This document shows, piece after piece, positions 24,773 through 35,900 of a DNA stretch of 64,000 nucleotides. The position numbers and the translations under genes were made by a program. The notes below the pieces were generated by a model. The model was not told where the DNA came from and searched no databases. It saw only the letters and a program-made list of their open reading frames with translations. Numbering within the stretch: the first letter of the stretch is position 1; each line of letters opens with the position of its first letter. Source of the stretch: Bradyrhizobium oligotrophicum S58 (GTDB lineage Bacteria > Pseudomonadota > Alphaproteobacteria > Rhizobiales > Xanthobacteraceae); contig NC_020453.1 in assembly GCF_000344805.1 (NCBI RefSeq), forward strand, positions 5,985,001 through 6,049,000. The letters are read 5' to 3'.

Positions 24773-26104
24773 TCACGAGTACACACGTTCGACCAGTTGC
24801 GGATCCTGCTCCGGGCCGCGCTGCTTCGCCGACGTCGCCACCAGCGACGCCATGATCTCCTGGGCTCGCATCGGCAGCACGGACAGCAGCGTGTCGCTCA
24901 GGCCATGAGAGGTCTCGGAACAGCCCTGCAGATAGACCCTCGGTCGAAACGCCGGACTGGTCTGAACACGATAGTCGCGATCGAGCCCGCTTCCTTCGAC
25001 ATAACGGCTGATAGGATCGAGAAAAGCCGGAAATGGCGAGCGCTCGTAGCCGGTGGCCAGGACAATCGCGTCATAGGTCGCGCGGTGACGGACGTCCTCG
25101 TCCTTGTTCAGAAGCTCGAGCGCGATGCCTTCCGGGCCGGCTTCGGCACCGACGATCTCGCTTCGGGGATGGAGCGCAAGTTTTCGCGTGCCGGAGACGC
25201 GCTGCTGATAGGTCATCCGATAGAGCTGGTCGAGCAGCTCGGGATCGACGACAGCATAGTTCGTGTTCCGGAAACTTCTGATGATTGCGCCGCGCTGGCT
25301 CTCCTCGCGCGAATGGAAATAATCGGTGTACTCCGGATTGAAGATCTCGTTGACGAACGGACTGCTGTCGGACGGCTTCAGTGCGTGTCCGCGGAATATG
25401 AGATCGACATGGGCATTCGGAAACCGCTCGCTCAGATCGAGGGTGACCTCCGCGGCGCTCTGGCCGCCACCGACGACCGCTATACGAGGTGCCTCGCCGT
25501 TCAGTGCAGCCGTGATCGGCGATTCGAGATACGCACTCGTGTGCACGACGCGCGGATCTCCCGCAATCGCTCGAAATCCGGCCGGGACATGCGGCACGCC
25601 GCCCACCGCGACCACGAGGTTGCGCGCAATATGCACCCGCTCAGCTCCATCCTCCGTCCGGGTCGACACGCGGAGCGCGACCACGGACTGGCCGCTGCCG
25701 ACCGGCTCGACGGCAACGACCGTCTCGCCATATTCGACCAGCGAGCTGAACTGGCCTGCAGCCCAGCGCAGGTAGTCGTTGAACTCGATCCGGCTCGGAT
25801 AGAACGTCTTGCAATTGGTGAAGTCGAGCAGCCGGCCCGATTTATGCAGATAGTTGATGAACGTGAACGGGCTGGTCGGGTCGCGCAGCGACACGAGATC
25901 CTTGAGGAAGGAGATCTGCATGCTGCTGCCGGGCAGCAGCATGCCGCCATGCCACTTGAAGTGCGGCTGCCGCTCCACGAACAGCGAACGGCAGCTCACA
26001 CGCTGCTGTCGCGTGCAATCGTCGAGCGCGATCGCCAGCGCGAGATTCGACGGCCCGAAGCCAACGCCGACGACATCATATTCAGGAGAGGGATGGTACG
26101 TCAT
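24773..26104 (-). CDS. L-ornithine N5-monooxygenase (PvdA/SidA family)
   Basis: A 443-residue flavin-dependent N-hydroxylase of the microbial siderophore family. It has the FAD motif GVGFGPSNLALAI near the N-terminus, the NADPH motif VVGGGQSAAEV near residue 207 and the closing substrate/FAD motif DAIVLATGYE near 349. The KWHGGMLLPGSSMQISFLKDL block is characteristic. It would convert ornithine to N5-hydroxyornithine, the hydroxamate precursor for the NRPS. Ornithine rather than lysine is preferred on overall resemblance to PvdA and on the two matching adenylation domains downstream of the acyltransferase step. ATG 26104 has GGAG nine bases before it. It is the last gene of the biosynthetic run and lies 14 bases after the acyltransferase. 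Confidence 0.92.
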   Translation of the reverse strand: MTYHPSPEYDVVGVGFGPSNLALAIALDDCTRQQRVSCRSLFVERQPHFKWHGGMLLPGSSMQISFLKDLVSLRDPTSPFTFINYLHKSGRLLDFTNCKTFYPSRIEFNDYLRWAAGQFSSLVEYGETVVAVEPVGSGQSVVALRVSTRTEDGAERVHIARNLVVAVGGVPHVPAGFRAIAGDPRVVHTSAYLESPITAALNGEAPRIAVVGGGQSAAEVTLDLSERFPNAHVDLIFRGHALKPSDSSPFVNEIFNPEYTDYFHSREESQRGAIIRSFRNTNYAVVDPELLDQLYRMTYQQRVSGTRKLALHPRSEIVGAEAGPEGIALELLNKDEDVRHRATYDAIVLATGYERSPFPAFLDPISRYVEGSGLDRDYRVQTSPAFRPRVYLQGCSETSHGLSDTLLSVLPMRAQEIMASLVATSAKQRGPEQDPQLVERVYS

Positions 26105-26118
26105 GAGGTGATGCTCCG

Positions 26119-27186
26119 TCAGCGTTGGGTCTCTGGCGTCGCGTCCTTCGCAACCGGCTGCCACAGCCGATCACCAAAGAAGCGTTCACGAAGCAACATG
26201 ACCAGTGTTGCTCGCTTGTGTGGGAATTCGAAATTCTTGATCCGGGCAAATCCGGCGCGATCGAGATTGCGCAGCTGCTGTGCATGGGCGGCCGCCGGCT
26301 CACCGACGATCCGCTGGGTGCGGCAATCGTCGAGGAAGATGTAGTGCATGAGCGAGGGAAGCCATGCGGTGATGAAATCGCGGCCGCGGAACGCGTCCTC
26401 GCCGACGATCACATGCCAGCCGCGGTCGTAGTCCGCGGCATCGTAGAACGGCGCGATCCGGTTCTCCTTGGCCCAATAGAGCTCGAAATAGCCGAACGGC
26501 TGCTCGCCGAAGCAGCCGATCAAGGGCAGCATGTGCGGGTCCGACAGGATGCGCGAAAGATAGTCGCGATGCTTGTCGAGCTCTCCCGCCTCGTTCCAGA
26601 ACACATCCACGCGCGGATCGTTGAGCCAGCGGTGAACCAGCGGCAGGTCCCGTTCGATGTCGACGACCCGAAAGCTGACGATGTCCGACAGCCACGGAAT
26701 GAAGCGCGTATAGACCGGGCCAGCCGGCTTCGGCGGGCGCCGCGGATGACGCTTGCCGTCGGTCATCACATAGGACAGCGGAAACGCGGGGCGCGCCGCA
26801 TCCGGCAGCCAGCTCTCGCGCAGCTGCATCACCACCTCCGGCAGCAGCACCGGCCTGCCATCCATCACCACCGCGAGACCCTGGCGCGTCAACATCGTTG
26901 CCGCAGCCCGCCTGTCTCCGAGGTCCAGGACGAGCCGGTCGAGCGACGGATGCCAGCCGAACAGCGCTTCGGCGGCAGCCGCAATTGCGCGCAGCAGCAG
27001 CTGCGGATCATCGACGCCGTCGCACATGATCAGCCGCATCCGATCGGCATCGAGCCGCACCGACAGCAGGGCCGCACCATCCCGGACCACCCGAAGGCTT
27101 GCATTGTCGCGGACCACCGACATCGCGATGTCGGTCCCGACGAGGAATGTCTGAGCGCTCCCGACGACGCTCGCACCTGCATTCAT
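26119..27186 (-). CDS. GNAT acyltransferase, IucB/RhbD-type, N5-hydroxyornithine acylase
   Basis: A 355-residue protein whose C-terminal half (about 160-345) is the siderophore-type GNAT domain seen in aerobactin IucB, RhbD and mycobactin MbtK. Visible blocks are HRWLNDPRVDVFWNEAG, PFGYFELYWAKENRIAPFYDA and DRGWHVIVGEDAFRGR, followed by RIVGEPAAAHAQQLRNLDRAGF. The N-terminal half is divergent. It would acylate the N5-hydroxyl amine of ornithine, most simply with acetyl, completing the hydroxamate. The start ATG 27186 has GGGGGAGAG upstream. It lies between the exporter and the ornithine hydroxylase genes with short gaps, so the N-hydroxylation and acylation steps are co-expressed. Confidence 0.87.
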   Translation of the reverse strand: MNAGASVVGSAQTFLVGTDIAMSVVRDNASLRVVRDGAALLSVRLDADRMRLIMCDGVDDPQLLLRAIAAAAEALFGWHPSLDRLVLDLGDRRAAATMLTRQGLAVVMDGRPVLLPEVVMQLRESWLPDAARPAFPLSYVMTDGKRHPRRPPKPAGPVYTRFIPWLSDIVSFRVVDIERDLPLVHRWLNDPRVDVFWNEAGELDKHRDYLSRILSDPHMLPLIGCFGEQPFGYFELYWAKENRIAPFYDAADYDRGWHVIVGEDAFRGRDFITAWLPSLMHYIFLDDCRTQRIVGEPAAAHAQQLRNLDRAGFARIKNFEFPHKRATLVMLLRERFFGDRLWQPVAKDATPETQR

Positions 27187-27225
27187 GCGACTCTCCCCCT
27201 GTTGCCTTGCACAGCGTCATCACGA

Positions 27226-28917
27226 CTACGGTCTCGACGAACGCTTCGGTCGTGCGATCTCGCCTTGTTGCTCCGAACCATCCTCTTCGAGCCGTCCATT
27301 GCGCAGCCGCACGATCCGATCTGCGCAATGGAAGTAGCGGTCGTCGTGCGAGATCACGATGATCGTCTTGCCCAGACGTTTGAGGTCGGCGAGCAGCTCC
27401 GTGTAGAAGATCTGGCGGAACGCCGGGTCCTGATCGGCAGCCCATTCGTCGAACACGAGCACGGGACGACCTTCGATCCAGGCATTGATCAGCGCCAGGC
27501 GCTTGCGTTGTCCGGTCGACAGGTCCGTGGTGGAGAACGCGCCGTTTTCGACCGCGACCTTGTGGGCCAGCTCGAGCCGATCCAGATAGCGCTGCGCGAT
27601 CTCCGGTGTGTGATCGCCCTGCCGCAGCAGCGTATCGAACAGGTAGTAATCCGAGAACACGGTGGTGAAGAGCTGCCGATAATCATCGCGCGACCGGCCG
27701 ACGACCGGAACGCCATCGCGCAGCAGCAGGCCATGATCTGGCACGTAGAGCCCCAGCAGCAGCTTGATCAATGTCGTCTTGCCGCTGCCGTTCTCGCCGA
27801 CGATGAAGACGATCTCGCCGCGCCGGATGCGGAGATCGACCGGGCCGAGCCTGAAGGGCCTTTCGGCGGAAGCGGCCTGAAACGAGTAGGAGACGCCGCG
27901 CAGCTCGATCGATTCGATCTCATCGTTGATCCGATTGACGGGATCTTCGAGCAGATCCGACTCGGCCGTGGCGAAACGCTCCGACAGTTCCGCAATCCGC
28001 CGCATCGCCACCTGCGCGCGTCCGAGCGAGGGCAGCATGCCGATGAGCTGATCGATGGGTCCGCGCATGAACAACAGCACCAGGACGAAACCGCTGGAGA
28101 CCGATGGCGGGCTGTCCGGCCACAACAGCGGCCGCAGCACGAGCGCGGTCCCGATCACCAGGAACAACAGCACCGTCCCGAGCGCGCGCGCGGTGACCAG
28201 GAGATTGATGGCCCCAATCTGCACGTCGCTGATCCTGTCGACGGTGCGCTGGATCAGGTCGACATGCACGTGATGCCGGCGGGGCCGGTGGAGACGCAGC
28301 TCCTTGGCGCCCTCCGCGATCGTGCGGTAGTGCTTCTGCAGATCGTCCTCATACTGGCGGGCGAGATGGAACCCGGACATTCCGCGCTGTCTCGCCCGGA
28401 AATGGGCGAACGATCCGAGCGCGATCAACGCCGCCGTGACCAGGAACAACGGCCATGACAGCACGGCCAGATAGACGAGGCAGCCCGTGACGACGACGCC
28501 GGAGACCAGGAAGGCCGGAAAGAAGAATGCGAAATCGCTGATCGCATCGACGTCCTTGGTCAACACGGGGATCAGCCGGTGAGTCCGGTAGGATTCCAGC
28601 TCGTCGATCGGCGCCATCAGGATCTTGGCCGCCAGCGATTTGCGCAGCGACGCGATGATCCGCTGTCCCACGACGTTGGCGCTGATGTCGGAGCCGACCG
28701 ACCCGATCACGATCAGAACGCAGAGCCCGGCAAACGAGGCGATCAGGCGGCCGATATCGGCCGAGCCGGCATAGAGGCCCTTGTTCACCACGGCGAGCAG
28801 GCCGGCAACGCTGGCGCCGCCGACGAGGCCGAGCAGAATGGCGCAGAGAACCAGCTTCCAGTACGGCCGCAACAGGCTTCCGACGTGCACGATCCCAGGA
28901 TCGGATGAGGTCATCAT
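27226..28917 (-). CDS. Cyclic-peptide/siderophore ABC exporter (PvdE/SyrD family), fused permease-ATPase
   Basis: A 563-residue half-transporter. Six transmembrane segments lie in about the first 300 residues. The ATPase domain has Walker A GENGSGKTT near 373, signature LSTGQRKRLAL, and the family-typical Walker B VLVFDEWAADQDP followed by the switch IVISHDDRYF. PvdE and SyrD proteins export the peptide or its precursor across the inner membrane in pyoverdine and syringomycin producers. The ATG at 28917 shares its A with the stop of the hydrolase gene (TGATG); a second ATG follows at once. The siderophore is therefore probably moved to the periplasm by this pump. Confidence 0.93.
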   Translation of the reverse strand: MMTSSDPGIVHVGSLLRPYWKLVLCAILLGLVGGASVAGLLAVVNKGLYAGSADIGRLIASFAGLCVLIVIGSVGSDISANVVGQRIIASLRKSLAAKILMAPIDELESYRTHRLIPVLTKDVDAISDFAFFFPAFLVSGVVVTGCLVYLAVLSWPLFLVTAALIALGSFAHFRARQRGMSGFHLARQYEDDLQKHYRTIAEGAKELRLHRPRRHHVHVDLIQRTVDRISDVQIGAINLLVTARALGTVLLFLVIGTALVLRPLLWPDSPPSVSSGFVLVLLFMRGPIDQLIGMLPSLGRAQVAMRRIAELSERFATAESDLLEDPVNRINDEIESIELRGVSYSFQAASAERPFRLGPVDLRIRRGEIVFIVGENGSGKTTLIKLLLGLYVPDHGLLLRDGVPVVGRSRDDYRQLFTTVFSDYYLFDTLLRQGDHTPEIAQRYLDRLELAHKVAVENGAFSTTDLSTGQRKRLALINAWIEGRPVLVFDEWAADQDPAFRQIFYTELLADLKRLGKTIIVISHDDRYFHCADRIVRLRNGRLEEDGSEQQGEIARPKRSSRP

Positions 28918-29897
28918 CAGTAGCCAGCTCCAACATGTCGGGCGAAGACGTCGGCGAGCGCGGCGCCGATCTCGCCACGGGCCTGCAGCGCATCGGGGAC
29001 GACGTTCCCCATGCGCAGGAACTCGTGGACCATGCCGGGATAGACCTTGAGATCGACGGCAACGCCGGCTGCCCGCAACCGCGCGGCATAGTCGCGTCCC
29101 TCGGCGACCAGCGGGTCGAACTCGGGCAGCACCATCAGCGCGGGCGCAACGCCGGCGAGGTCGGTGGCCGCGAGCGGCGCAAACCGCCAATCGTGACGAT
29201 CAGCCTCGTGGCGCAGATAGTGGTTGAAGAACCAGTCGACCGTCTCGTGCTCCAGGAGAAAGCCCGAGCCGTATTTGGCGTAAGACTCCGAGATCTGCTG
29301 CGAGCTGAGACTGGGATAGGCCAGCACCTGGAGCAGAGGCTGCGGCAAGGCGCGATCGTCGCGGGCCGCAATGGCCAGCGCCGCCGCCAGCGTCCCACCC
29401 GCGCTGTCGCCACCAACGGCCATGCGCCGCGGGTCAAGGCCCACGGCAGCTCCCTCTCGCCCGATCCAGGCGAGCGCATCGACGCAATCCTCGAACGCCG
29501 TCGGAAACCGGTGCTCGGGCGCGAGCCGGTAGCCGATCGACAGCACGGCCGCGCCGCTGTCGCTCGCAAGCCCGCGACACAGCGGCTGATGCGAGTCGAG
29601 GCTGCCGACCACGAAGCCGCCACCATGCATGTAGAGCAGCACCGGCTGCGGATCGGCACAGTCCAGCACGCGAGCCGAATAGAGTCGCGCAGCGATCTCC
29701 GTTCCATCGCGCACCGGCAGCGTCAGCTGCCTCTCATGCGCGAGTGGCGGCGGGTCGACATCCAGCAACGGCGACGAAGCTTCGAAATCCGCGCGCGCCT
29801 GCGCCGGCGTGAGTTGCGGGAACGGGATACGCACACCGGACTCCGTTCCCAGCTGGATCATTTCCAGCAGCGCCGCGATATCGGGATGAAGGCTCAT
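28917..29897 (-). CDS. Alpha/beta hydrolase of the hormone-sensitive-lipase (family IV esterase) type
   Basis: A 326-residue esterase with oxyanion motif YMHGGGFVVG near residue 90, nucleophile motif GGDSAGGT near 161 and the C-terminal catalytic region with DPLVAEG and PGMVHEFLRMG (Asp and His). It has no signal peptide. It starts at ATG 29897 with GAGGTG overlapping the stop of the NRPS gene; a GTG at 29903 is an alternative. In this cluster it could hydrolyse an ester or lactone in the product, remove the acyl chain, edit misloaded chains, or release iron from the returned siderophore. Nothing in the sequence decides between these. It is not a typical type II thioesterase. Confidence 0.85.
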   Translation of the reverse strand: MSLHPDIAALLEMIQLGTESGVRIPFPQLTPAQARADFEASSPLLDVDPPPLAHERQLTLPVRDGTEIAARLYSARVLDCADPQPVLLYMHGGGFVVGSLDSHQPLCRGLASDSGAAVLSIGYRLAPEHRFPTAFEDCVDALAWIGREGAAVGLDPRRMAVGGDSAGGTLAAALAIAARDDRALPQPLLQVLAYPSLSSQQISESYAKYGSGFLLEHETVDWFFNHYLRHEADRHDWRFAPLAATDLAGVAPALMVLPEFDPLVAEGRDYAARLRAAGVAVDLKVYPGMVHEFLRMGNVVPDALQARGEIGAALADVFARHVGAGY

Positions 29898-29904
29898 GGT
29901 CACC

Positions 29905-32900
29905 TCATTCTGCTGGTTCGGGCTGCAGGGCTTGCGTCGCCTGGATCGCTATGCGGGGCTCCAGCCACGAACAGATCGCCGAGAGGAAGGTCTCGTTGCT
30001 CAGGATCGAGAAATGGTCGTCGCCGACGACGCCGAGGTCTGCCGCATGCGGTAGCTCGGCTTCGAGCCAATCGCGCTGCTGCAGGCGGCCCGAGGTCCAC
30101 CAGCACCCGGGCGCGACACGGAGATGCGCAGGCCAGTCAGCATGCTGCGCCAGCCGTTTTAGATGTCGTCCGACCGTGAATGCGCCGACGATGTCGTCGA
30201 CCCCGAGCAGCCGATCGCGCGATGCTGCCGGTACCGTGCTGATCGCGTCGTCGATCAGCCGCCTGATCGCCTCGTCGCTGGCCGGCTGGCCGGCGGCGCT
30301 GATCGCCGCCGCCTGCGACCTGATGATCGACAACTGCACGCCAGGTACAGCAACGGACAGCAGCCCGAGCAACTCGTCGGCCCAATGCTGCCCGGCGGAT
30401 TGCGGCTCACCGCGCGGCCTTTGTGGAACGAAGCTGTCGATCAGCGCGAGATGCTCGACGCTTTCGCCACGTCGCTCCAGCTCGGCGGCGACCATGCATG
30501 CGATCAGCCCGCCGAGCGACCAACCGATCAGATGATAAGGTCCCCTGCCCTGCGCCCGCACGATCTCGCTGGCATAGTCCACGGCCATCGCGGCCAGCGA
30601 TTCATCGGTGAAAGACGGCGCGATCAATGTCCGGCATTGCAGCCCGAAAAGCTGGCGCTTCCCTTCCAGTCGGCGCGCCAGCGGCGCATAGTCGAACACC
30701 GTGCCGAAGCCGCCGTGGAAGCAGAACACGGGGGGCGTGCCGGGGGCCGGCGCATTCAGCGGCAACAGCGCCGAAGGTCGCGCCAGATCGCTCGCCGGCC
30801 GGCCAAGCAAGGCCCTGATCGTCGGCTTCTGCAGCAGGTCGCGCAGCTTGATCTCGCGGCCGAGGACCGGCTCACGGCGGAGCCGCGCGATCACCTTCAG
30901 GCTCAAGATCGAGTTGCCGCCGAGCTCGAAGAAATTGTCGGTGACGCCGACCTGCGGCACGCCGAGAACCTCGGCCCACAGCTGCGCCATCGCCGTCTCC
31001 TCAGGACCATCGGGCGCGATGAACACGCGCTCGGCAGCGGCCTCCGGGGCCGGCAGCGCCCTGCGATCGACCTTGCCGCTCGAGAGCGTTGGAAGACGGG
31101 AGAGCACGATGATCCTGGCCGGGACCATATAGGCCGGCAGCCGGTCACGCAGCCCGGCCGTGAGGCTGGCACACAGCCGCTCCGATGCCGGGCCAACGAA
31201 TTCGCTTGCATCCTTCGGCGCGACATAGGCGACGAGCTGGTTGCCACCGGCGCCCCGTACAGCGAGCACGGCAGCCTGCGCGACGGTGGGCTCCAACAGC
31301 AAGGCCGACTGAATCTCGCCGAGTTCGATTCGGAAGCCGCTGACCTTGACCTGATCGTCACTGCGCCCGAGATATTCGATCGTGCCGTCGACGTCCCAAC
31401 GAGCGAGATCGCCGGTGCGATAGAGGCGTGCGCCGGCCTTGGACGCAAACGGATCCGGAACGAAACGCTCCGCGGTCATGCCAGGCTTGGCGTGATAGCC
31501 GCGTGCCAGGCCGAGACCGCCAATGTACAGCTCACCGGCTGCGCCAGCCGGCACGATGTTCAACCGACTATCAAGGATATAGGCAGTGCGGTCACCAACG
31601 GGAACGCCGATCGGCGCATAGGCTTTGTCGCATTCGGCGCGGCCGTCGACCTTCCAGACGAGCGGCGTCACAACGGTCTCGGTGGGACCATAGCCGTTGA
31701 TGAGGATCTGCGGTTTCAGTGCCTGCTTCACTTTGTCGAAGCCGGCCCTGGGCATGGCCTCGCCGCCGAACGAGTACAGCTTTACTGGCGGTCGATGACC
31801 GGTCTGCTCCGCCCATTCCGCGACCTGCTGCAGATAGGCCGGCGGCAGTCCGACATGCGTGACACCTTGCGCATGCAGCATCTCGACGGTCTGCTCCGGG
31901 GTCCACAGCTCCGCATCGCGCATCACGAGCCGCGCTCCCTGCGAGAGCACGGTGAGCCACCGCTCATGGGCCCCATCGAAGGCCAGCGACAGAAAATGCA
32001 GCTCGCGCGAATCCGCTTCGATCTCGTAGAGCGCAGCGGTCGCGCGGCAATGCATGGCGAGAGGCCCATGCGCGACCGCGACGCCCTTTGGCCGCCCGGT
32101 CGAACCCGACGTGTAGATCACATAGGCGAGGTTGTCCTGGTGCAGGCCCGGCTGCGGCGTATGATCCGGTCCCGTCTCGAAGTCAAAGCGCGCAAGATCG
32201 ATGCACTCGACACCATCGGGCGCGGGAACGTCGCGGGAGCCGGACAGCAGGAACGCCGCACCGCTGTCGTGCATCACATACGAGATCCGCTCCGGCGGCA
32301 GCTCGGGATCGAGCGGTACATAGGCCGCGCCGGCCTTCAACACGGCGAGCAGCGCCACGATCGTTGCGGCCTCACGCTCGACGACGACGCCAACGCGCTG
32401 GTCCGGCAAGAGCCCCTTCGCGATCAGGTGATGCGCGAGGCGATTGGCGCGGCGATCGAGTGCGCCGTAGGACAGGCTGCTGCCGCCGATCACCAGCGCT
32501 GTTCGTGCGGGATCGATGACTGCGTGCCGGCCGATCGTCTCATGGACCAGCGGAGCCGATGCGGCGGGCACCGCGTGAGCATTGCAACTGAGCGCGCGCG
32601 CGTGACCGTGGCTGGTTGCGGCATCGATCGCGCCGACCCGGGCTTCGGGATCCTGTGTCAACGCCGCGAGCAGATGCTCGAACTGCGCTCTGATCTGCTC
32701 AGCCTCCGCCGATGTGAAATGGCTCGGCATGTACGTGTACTCGACCTGGAGCGTGTCCTCGACCAGGACCGACAGATCCATCGGATAGTTGGTCACGTCG
32801 ACATTGCGTAGCCCGCCGAACTGGAGCGAGCCGTCGCCCTGCAGCAGGCCGCGTTCGACGGGGTAGTTTTCGAACACGATGATGCTGTCGAACATGGTCT

Positions 32901-35900
32901 CGCCGGCGCGGCCGGCCCAGCTCTGGATGTCGTAGAGCGGCGTCTGCTCATAGTTGCGGATCGCGGCGTTGCGGCTCTGTATCGCACGCAGCCAGTCGCC
33001 GATGGAGGAATCAAGCGGAGGCGTCTCGATCATCGGCAGCGTATTGATGAAAAGGCCGATCATCTGCTCGGCCCCGTCGAGACCGGCCGGACGGCCGGCC
33101 ACCGTGACGCCGAAGCTGACCGTCTGCTGTCCCGTATAGCGCTGCAGCAGCAGCGCCCAGACGCCCTGGATGAGCGTGTTGAGCGTGATGCGCTCGCGGC
33201 GGGCAAACGTCTTCAAGACCGACGTCGCATCCGCGTCGAGCCGCGTGTACACGCGCCGGTGCCCCTGTTCATCGTAGCGGCGGGCGCCGAATGCATCGGC
33301 CAACGGCGTCGGCTGGTCGAAGGCGGACAGCTGTCCGCGCCAGAAGCGCTCGGCGGCATCAGCGTCCTGGGCCAGAAGCCAGGCGATGTAGTCACGATAA
33401 TGCGTGGGATTGGGCGCGAGCCTGCGCCCGGCATAACTCTGCAGGATCTCGCCGATGAAGCGGGCCGAGCTCCAGCCATCCATCAGGATGTGATGATAGG
33501 TCCAGATCAGGCGATGGCGATCGTCCTCCACGCGCAGCAGGCGCACCCGCTGCAACGGCGGCCGCGCGAGATCAAACTCGGCATCACGCTCTCCGGCAAG
33601 TACCGCCGCGAGGCGCGCCTCGTCGATCACCTGGCCACGCCAATCCTCGGTTTCGAACGGTAGCGTCGCCTGATGATAGACGGCCTGCAACGGCGAGCCG
33701 GACAGCTCACGCCAGAGAAAGCCCGTTCGCAGCATCGGATGGCGCGCGGAGACGTCCTGCCACGCCGTACGCAAGCGCTCGACATCGAGGCCGCCGATCT
33801 CGACGCTGATCTGGTTGACGTAGACGCCACTGCCGGCGTCGCGCAGGCTGTGGAACAGCATGCCCTGCTGCATCGGCGACAGCGGATAGATGTCCTCGAT
33901 ACGGTCCCAATCGAGACCGAGCCGTGCCAGCTCTTCATCGCTCGAGCCCGACAGCACACCGCGCGCCACGGCGGCTCGCTTCTCGTCCTGCGCCGCCCGA
34001 CACAACGGCGCGAGCAGCTCGATGGTCTGGTGCCGGAACACGTCTCTCGGCTCCAGCAGGAGACCGGCTCGGCGGGCACGGCCGACGATCTGCAGCGAGA
34101 TGATGGAGTCGCCGCCGAGCTCGAAGAAGTTATCGGTGACCCCGACATCGTCCTGGTGCAGCAGCTCGGCCCAGATCGCGGCGAGCGCGGCCTCGGTCGA
34201 ATTGCGCGGCGCGACGCGTTGTGTCTCGTTGGTCCGCGCATCGGGTCGCGGCAGCGCCTTGCGGTCGATCTTGCCGTTCGGCGTCAAAGGCAGCCGTGGC
34301 AGCACCATCACCCGCGACGGCACCATGTAGTCCGGCAGCGCCGAGGTGAGCGCAGCGCGCAACGCCGCGCCGTCGAGTGCATCATCGCCGCTGACATAGG
34401 CGATCAGCTGTCGGCTGCCGCCGAGCTCCTGCGCCACCACGACGCTGTCGCGCACGCCGCTCTCGCCGCGCAGCCGCGCCTCGATCTCGCCGAGCTCGAT
34501 GCGATGGCCGCGGATCTTGACCTGATGGTCGACGCGGCCGACATGCTCGAGCACGCCATCGGCCCGCCAGCGCGCGAGGTCGCCGGTGCGGTACAGCCGC
34601 GCACCGGCCGTCCCGAACGGATCCGGAATGAAGCGCTCGGCACTGAGAGCCGCCCGGTTCCAATAGCCGCGCGCGAGCCCCTCGCCACCGATGAACAGCT
34701 CACCGGCCACGCCGATCGGGGCCAGGTTCAAATCATCATCGAGCACGTACAGCGTGGTGTTGCCGATCGGACCGCCGAGCACCGGCGTCGGATCGTCGGC
34801 ATCGAGCCGATGCCGCGCCGACCACACCGTGGTCTCGGTCGGCCCATAGAGATTCCAGACCTCGCTGCTCAGCGCGACCAGCCGTCGCGCCAAGTCGGGC
34901 GCCAGTGCCTCGCCGCCGCTCAGCACACGGCACCGCTCCGGTATCCACGTCTCCGTCGCCTGGTGATCGAGCAGCATGCGCCAGCTCGATGGCGTCGCCT
35001 GGATCATGGTGACGCCATGTCCTGCCACGATCGTCTTCAGCGTGGCCGGATCATGCGCGGCGGCGCGATCGGCAAGCACGACGTTGGCGCCACGCGTCAG
35101 CGGCAGCCAAAGCTCCAGCACCGCGATGTCGAATGACAGCGACGTCAGCCCGAGCACGCGGTCCTCGCGCGCAATGCCCGGATACTCCGCCATCGTTGCC
35201 AGGAAGTTCGCCACCGCGCCATGACGCACCATCACGCCCTTGGGCAGCCCGGTCGAACCGGAGGTGTAGATGACATAAGCGAGGCTTTCTGGATGCACAT
35301 CGACGTCGAGGTTTCCGGTGTCGCCCGCATTGTCGTCCATGGCGTCGTCGAGCAGCCACGCCTCGGCGCCGCTGCGTTCCAGCGCTGGCGCAAAGCGCTC
35401 GCGCAACGAGTCCTGCGTGAGCAGCAGCGTCGCGCCGCTATCGCCCAGCATGTGGGCGAGGCGCTCGGCCGGATAGTCGGGATCGAGCGGCAGGTACGCC
35501 CCACCCGCCTTCAGCACCGCGAGCAACGCCACCATCATCGTGATGCTGCGCTCCAGTGCCAGCCCGACGACCACGTCGGCACCGACACCGCGGTCTCTGA
35601 GCCGGCGCGCCAAGCGGTTGGCTTGCGCGTTCAGCGCGCCGTAGTTGATCGTCTCCTCACCATGCGCGACGGCGATCGCATCGGGCGCCTGCGCTGCTTG
35701 CGCCTCGACCTGCGCGACGATCGCAGTGAATATATCTGCGCCGGCCGTATCGTTGACACGCGCCAGGGTCGCGAGATGGTCCGGATCGATCGGCGCGATG
35801 TTGCCGACCGACTGCTCGGCATCGCCGCTGATCGCCGCGAGCAGTTGCACGAAAGCCGCTTGAAGCCGAACGATCTGGCCTTCGTCGAAATGCCGCCGCT

